Below are positions 32,939 to 35,393 of a DNA stretch of 35,393 nucleotides, one piece after another. The notes under the pieces are model-generated. The model had not been told where the DNA came from and did no database searches. It worked only from the letters and a program-made list of their open reading frames with translations. Position 1 is the stretch's first letter; every line of letters begins with the position of its first letter. A program made the translations under genes and the position numbers. The stretch is from Priestia flexa NBRC 15715 (lineage in GTDB: Bacteria > Bacillota > Bacilli > Bacillales > Bacillaceae_H), in the NCBI RefSeq assembly GCF_001591565.1, contig NZ_BCVD01000027.1, positions 1-35,393 of the forward strand, given 5' to 3'.

Positions 32939-32965
32939 TATACTAATAAACAGAAATGCTATACT
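32939..32965 (+). promoter_or_regulatory. Two extended -10 elements before the zinc-knuckle gene
   Basis: TGTTATACT (TATACT 32939-32944) and TGCTATACT (TATACT 32960-32965) both have the TGn extension. Either could start the short transcript; -35 boxes are poor. Confidence 0.45.
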
Positions 32966-32987
32966 AAATAAAAGGAATGATGGCATT

Positions 32988-33125
32988 ATGGGGTTTGAGC
33001 TGATATGTACCTTTTGCAAAGGGCTTGGGAAAGTAATGATTATTCCTGGCATATTCTACACAAAAAAGTGTAAGCATTGTGAAGGTACTGGTTTGAAACT
33101 AAAAAAAGACGAAACTCCTCTATAA
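32988..33125 (+). CDS. 45-aa zinc-knuckle protein with DnaJ-like CxxCxGxG motifs
   Basis: A short complete frame, ATG 32988 to TAA 33125. It carries CTFCKGLGK near the N-terminus and CKHCEGTGL near the C-terminus, two CxxCxGxG motifs like those of the DnaJ cysteine-rich domain, separated by a short hydrophobic stretch. Four cysteines would bind one zinc. The putative ribosome site AAAGGA is 11 nt upstream, a little far. Two extended -10 elements lie upstream. Its 3' end overlaps the pfkA terminator. Real-gene status rests on the motif pattern; function unknown. Confidence 0.65.
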   Translation: MGFELICTFCKGLGKVMIIPGIFYTKKCKHCEGTGLKLKKDETPL

Positions 33126-33136
33126 GAAGTCTCGCC
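33101..33136 (-). terminator. Terminator of pfkA
   Basis: Minus strand GGCGAGACTTC / GGAGTTTCGTC, 11 bp including G-U pairs, followed by seven T. It overlaps the end of the small zinc-knuckle gene on the other strand. Confidence 0.82.
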
Positions 33137-33146
33137 TTTATATCGT

Positions 33147-34112
<966 letters not shown>

Positions 34113-34146
34113 TCACCTCATCAAAAGTCAAATCAATTGACACTGT

Positions 34147-34176
34147 ATTCTATTTTTACATTCTACATGACTACAA
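34147..34176 (-). promoter_or_regulatory. Probable promoter of pfkA
   Basis: Minus strand: TTGTAG (34176-34171), 18-nt spacer, TAGAAT (34152-34147), about 40 nt before the start. Confidence 0.5.
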
Positions 34177-34339
34177 AGTATTTGTGTAGTAATTCACAAC
34201 AGATTTCTATTATTATTTTTAAATGTCCTTACATTTTCATATGTTTTAGTTATTAACAGCTAAATATTCAATTTTTTTCTATTTCTCAAAATCAAAACAC
34301 ATCATTCTGCTCACTCTAATTTTCATTTTTTTCATATTT

Positions 34340-34356
34340 TGTAATGAAAATGTAAC
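34340..34356 (+). promoter_or_regulatory. WalR binding site (WalR box)
   Basis: TGTAAT-GAAAA-TGTAAC fits the WalR consensus of two TGTWAH hexamers five bases apart at every defined position. It lies just upstream of the -35 region of the NlpC/P60 gene promoter. Confidence 0.78.
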
Positions 34357-34378
34357 GTTTCCATCTGTCGAAAGGTGT

Positions 34379-34384
34379 TATGAT
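34379..34384 (+). promoter_or_regulatory. Extended -10 promoter of the NlpC/P60 gene
   Basis: TGTTATGAT (TATGAT 34379-34384). The -35 is poor (GTTTCC at 17 nt), which fits a promoter that needs the adjacent WalR box for activation. Confidence 0.6.
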
Positions 34385-34424
34385 TATTTTACGAAAATTG
34401 ACGAAAAATTGATGGAGGCCCATT

Positions 34425-35090
34425 ATGAAGAAATTTGTGGCGGTTTTTACCCTCGCTAGCTTTTTATTTGCTAGCCCTTTAGTCAGCCAAGCTGCGCTAG
34501 GTGATCAAACATTAAAGCAAGGAATGAGAAATCAGGATGTTCAGCAATTACAGCAGCTTTTAAAGAAAAAAGGTTATTTCACTGGCAATACAACAACTTA
34601 TTTTGGACCAGCTACATCAAATGCAGTTAAATCATTTCAGCGTAAAAATGGATTGTCTGCCGATGGAGTTGTTGGAAAAAGCACATATGCAAAGCTTGGA
34701 GTAAAAACTTCTTCACAGACTTCTACATTTAATGCTTCAAAAGTTATTAATAAAGGAAAGCAGTATGTAGGGGTACCATATCGCTGGGGTGGAACAACTC
34801 CTAGAGGATTTGATTGCAGTGGCTTTATTGGTTATACATTCAAGCAGGGCGCTGGCATTACTTTACCTCGAACTGTAGCAGAGATTTATAAAAAAGGGAC
34901 ACGAGTTACAAGCTTACAGCCTGGGGACATTGTATTTTTCCAAACATACCAAAAAGGCGCTTCCCATGCCGGTATCTACATGGGAAACAATCAATTTTTA
35001 CATAGCTCATCTTCAAAAGGTGTTTCAGTTGCTTCATTAAAAGATAGCTATTGGAGCAAGCGCTATATTGGTGCAAAAAGAATTCGTTAA
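34425..35090 (+). CDS. Secreted NlpC/P60 peptidoglycan endopeptidase with PG-binding domain
   Basis: 221 aa. A signal peptide (cleavage near SQA-AL, residue about 24) is followed by a PG_binding_1 domain (about 28-92, VQQLQQLLKKKGYF, VKSFQRKNGLSADGVVG) and a C-terminal NlpC/P60 (C40) domain with catalytic C131 (GFDCSGFI), H181 (SHAGIYMG) and H193 (FLHSSS). It cuts D,L bonds in peptidoglycan stem peptides. ATG at 34425 has GGAGG seven bases upstream. A WalR box precedes the promoter, tying it to the essential wall-homeostasis regulon that controls such hydrolases. Followed by a terminator. Confidence 0.94.
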   Translation: MKKFVAVFTLASFLFASPLVSQAALGDQTLKQGMRNQDVQQLQQLLKKKGYFTGNTTTYFGPATSNAVKSFQRKNGLSADGVVGKSTYAKLGVKTSSQTSTFNASKVINKGKQYVGVPYRWGGTTPRGFDCSGFIGYTFKQGAGITLPRTVAEIYKKGTRVTSLQPGDIVFFQTYQKGASHAGIYMGNNQFLHSSSSKGVSVASLKDSYWSKRYIGAKRIR

Positions 35091-35095
35091 ATAAC

Positions 35096-35122
35096 AAAAA
35101 GCCAACTTGCGTTGGCTTTTTT
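35096..35122. terminator. Bidirectional terminator after the NlpC/P60 gene
   Basis: GCCAAC-TTGC-GTTGGC with flanking A and T runs. It also ends the convergent 41-aa gene. Confidence 0.92.
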
Positions 35123-35246
35123 AACGGCAAAAACTATAGTATTCATTAATAATATCTAATACTGTTGGATATTCATCTACCCACGTAAAGTTTGTCTTTT
35201 CATTTGGTTCTTGTTCTGTTTCTTGTTTAATTGTAATTTGCTCCAC
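35121..35246 (-). CDS. Small acidic hypothetical protein, 41 aa
   Basis: Short frame from GTG at 35246 to TAA at 35121, with AGGGAGAG seven bases upstream and a terminator directly after. The N-terminal half is hydrophilic and Glu/Lys-rich (VEQITIKQETEQ); the C-terminal half is aromatic (WVDEYPTVLDIINEYYSF). I do not recognise it. The good ribosome site, tight terminator and lack of any competing gene support it. Function unknown. Confidence 0.6.
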   Translation of the reverse strand: MEQITIKQETEQEPNEKTNFTWVDEYPTVLDIINEYYSFCR

Positions 35247-35266
35247 ACAAGATCTCTCCCTTTTTC

Positions 35267-35278
35267 TGTTATATAACA
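35267..35278. repeat. 12-bp palindrome upstream of the 41-aa gene
   Basis: TGTTATATAACA, followed further upstream by a second symmetric element TTTTGTT-TTAT-AACAAAA around 35292-35310. They lie where the gene's promoter should be and may be regulator sites. Confidence 0.4.
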
Positions 35279-35369
35279 TATATATTATCTATCTTTTGTT
35301 TTATAACAAAAAATCAAAAAAAGAAGACATGCTAAAAGAAGAGGGTTGAATATAACAAAACAAATTTTC

Positions 35370-35393
35370 AAAAAGAGGAACACTAGCTGTTCC
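35370..35393 (-). terminator. Terminator of a minus-strand gene beyond the window edge
   Basis: Minus strand GGAACA-GCTAG-TGTTCC then TCTTTTTG. The stem reaches the last base of the window, so it may continue outside. Confidence 0.65.

Overview
The window looks like chromosomal DNA of a low-GC, spore-forming member of the Bacillaceae, most like Priestia (Bacillus) megaterium. This rests on family resemblance and gene style: AAGGAGG-type ribosome binding sites, many GTG and TTG starts, a SAM-I (S-box) riboswitch, a sigma-B-type promoter, a WalR box, a KinB-like orphan kinase and a ybb-type muropeptide recycling operon. I ran no database search. I see no prophage, insertion sequence, CRISPR array or rRNA.

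Layout. 1-3.6 kb: an M24 aminopeptidase, an unrecognised protein, an LCP cell-wall ligase and a small cupin. 3.6-6.3 kb: an OpuF-type compatible-solute ABC transporter (ATPase plus a permease fused to its binding protein) behind a sigma-B-like promoter, then tRNA-Thr(GGU). 6.5-10.8 kb: a Rieske oxygenase, a GNAT acetyltransferase and a divergent pair of a 14-TM MFS drug exporter and a long TetR regulator. 10.8-18.4 kb: a six-gene minus-strand operon murQ-murR-murP-mupG-namZ-nagZ for recovery of MurNAc and GlcNAc from peptidoglycan. 18.4-20 kb: a remnant of a glycogen-debranching-type gene beside an intact LacI regulator, with three similar 14-bp operators. 20-24 kb: a KinB-like histidine kinase, a nitronate monooxygenase, a TSUP permease with an internal deletion and a CatE-like extradiol dioxygenase. 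24-29.5 kb: a LysE exporter, a DUF421 protein, an MscS channel, a LysM-CAP secreted protein and a CNNM/CorC membrane protein behind a structured leader. 29.8-35.4 kb: an S-box-controlled MetE-like methyltransferase, a small membrane protein, a uspA-sir2 operon, a 45-residue zinc-knuckle protein, a stand-alone pfkA, a secreted NlpC/P60 endopeptidase with a WalR box and a 41-residue protein.

How the genes work together. NagZ and NamZ are secreted and trim cell-wall sugars; MurP imports and phosphorylates MurNAc or the disaccharide; MupG splits the phosphorylated disaccharide; MurQ converts MurNAc-6P to GlcNAc-6P; MurR is the likely sensor. The LCP protein, LysM-CAP protein and NlpC/P60 enzyme also act on the wall. 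OpuF and MscS are both osmotic-stress functions but are far apart and not co-transcribed.

The most notable items are the folded leader of the CNNM gene, which has a long Shine-Dalgarno match with no start codon behind it; the murein operon that combines MupG with NagZ and NamZ; the LacI regulator left beside a deleted target; the sigma-B promoter of opuF; the WalR box; and two short genes that length cut-offs would miss.
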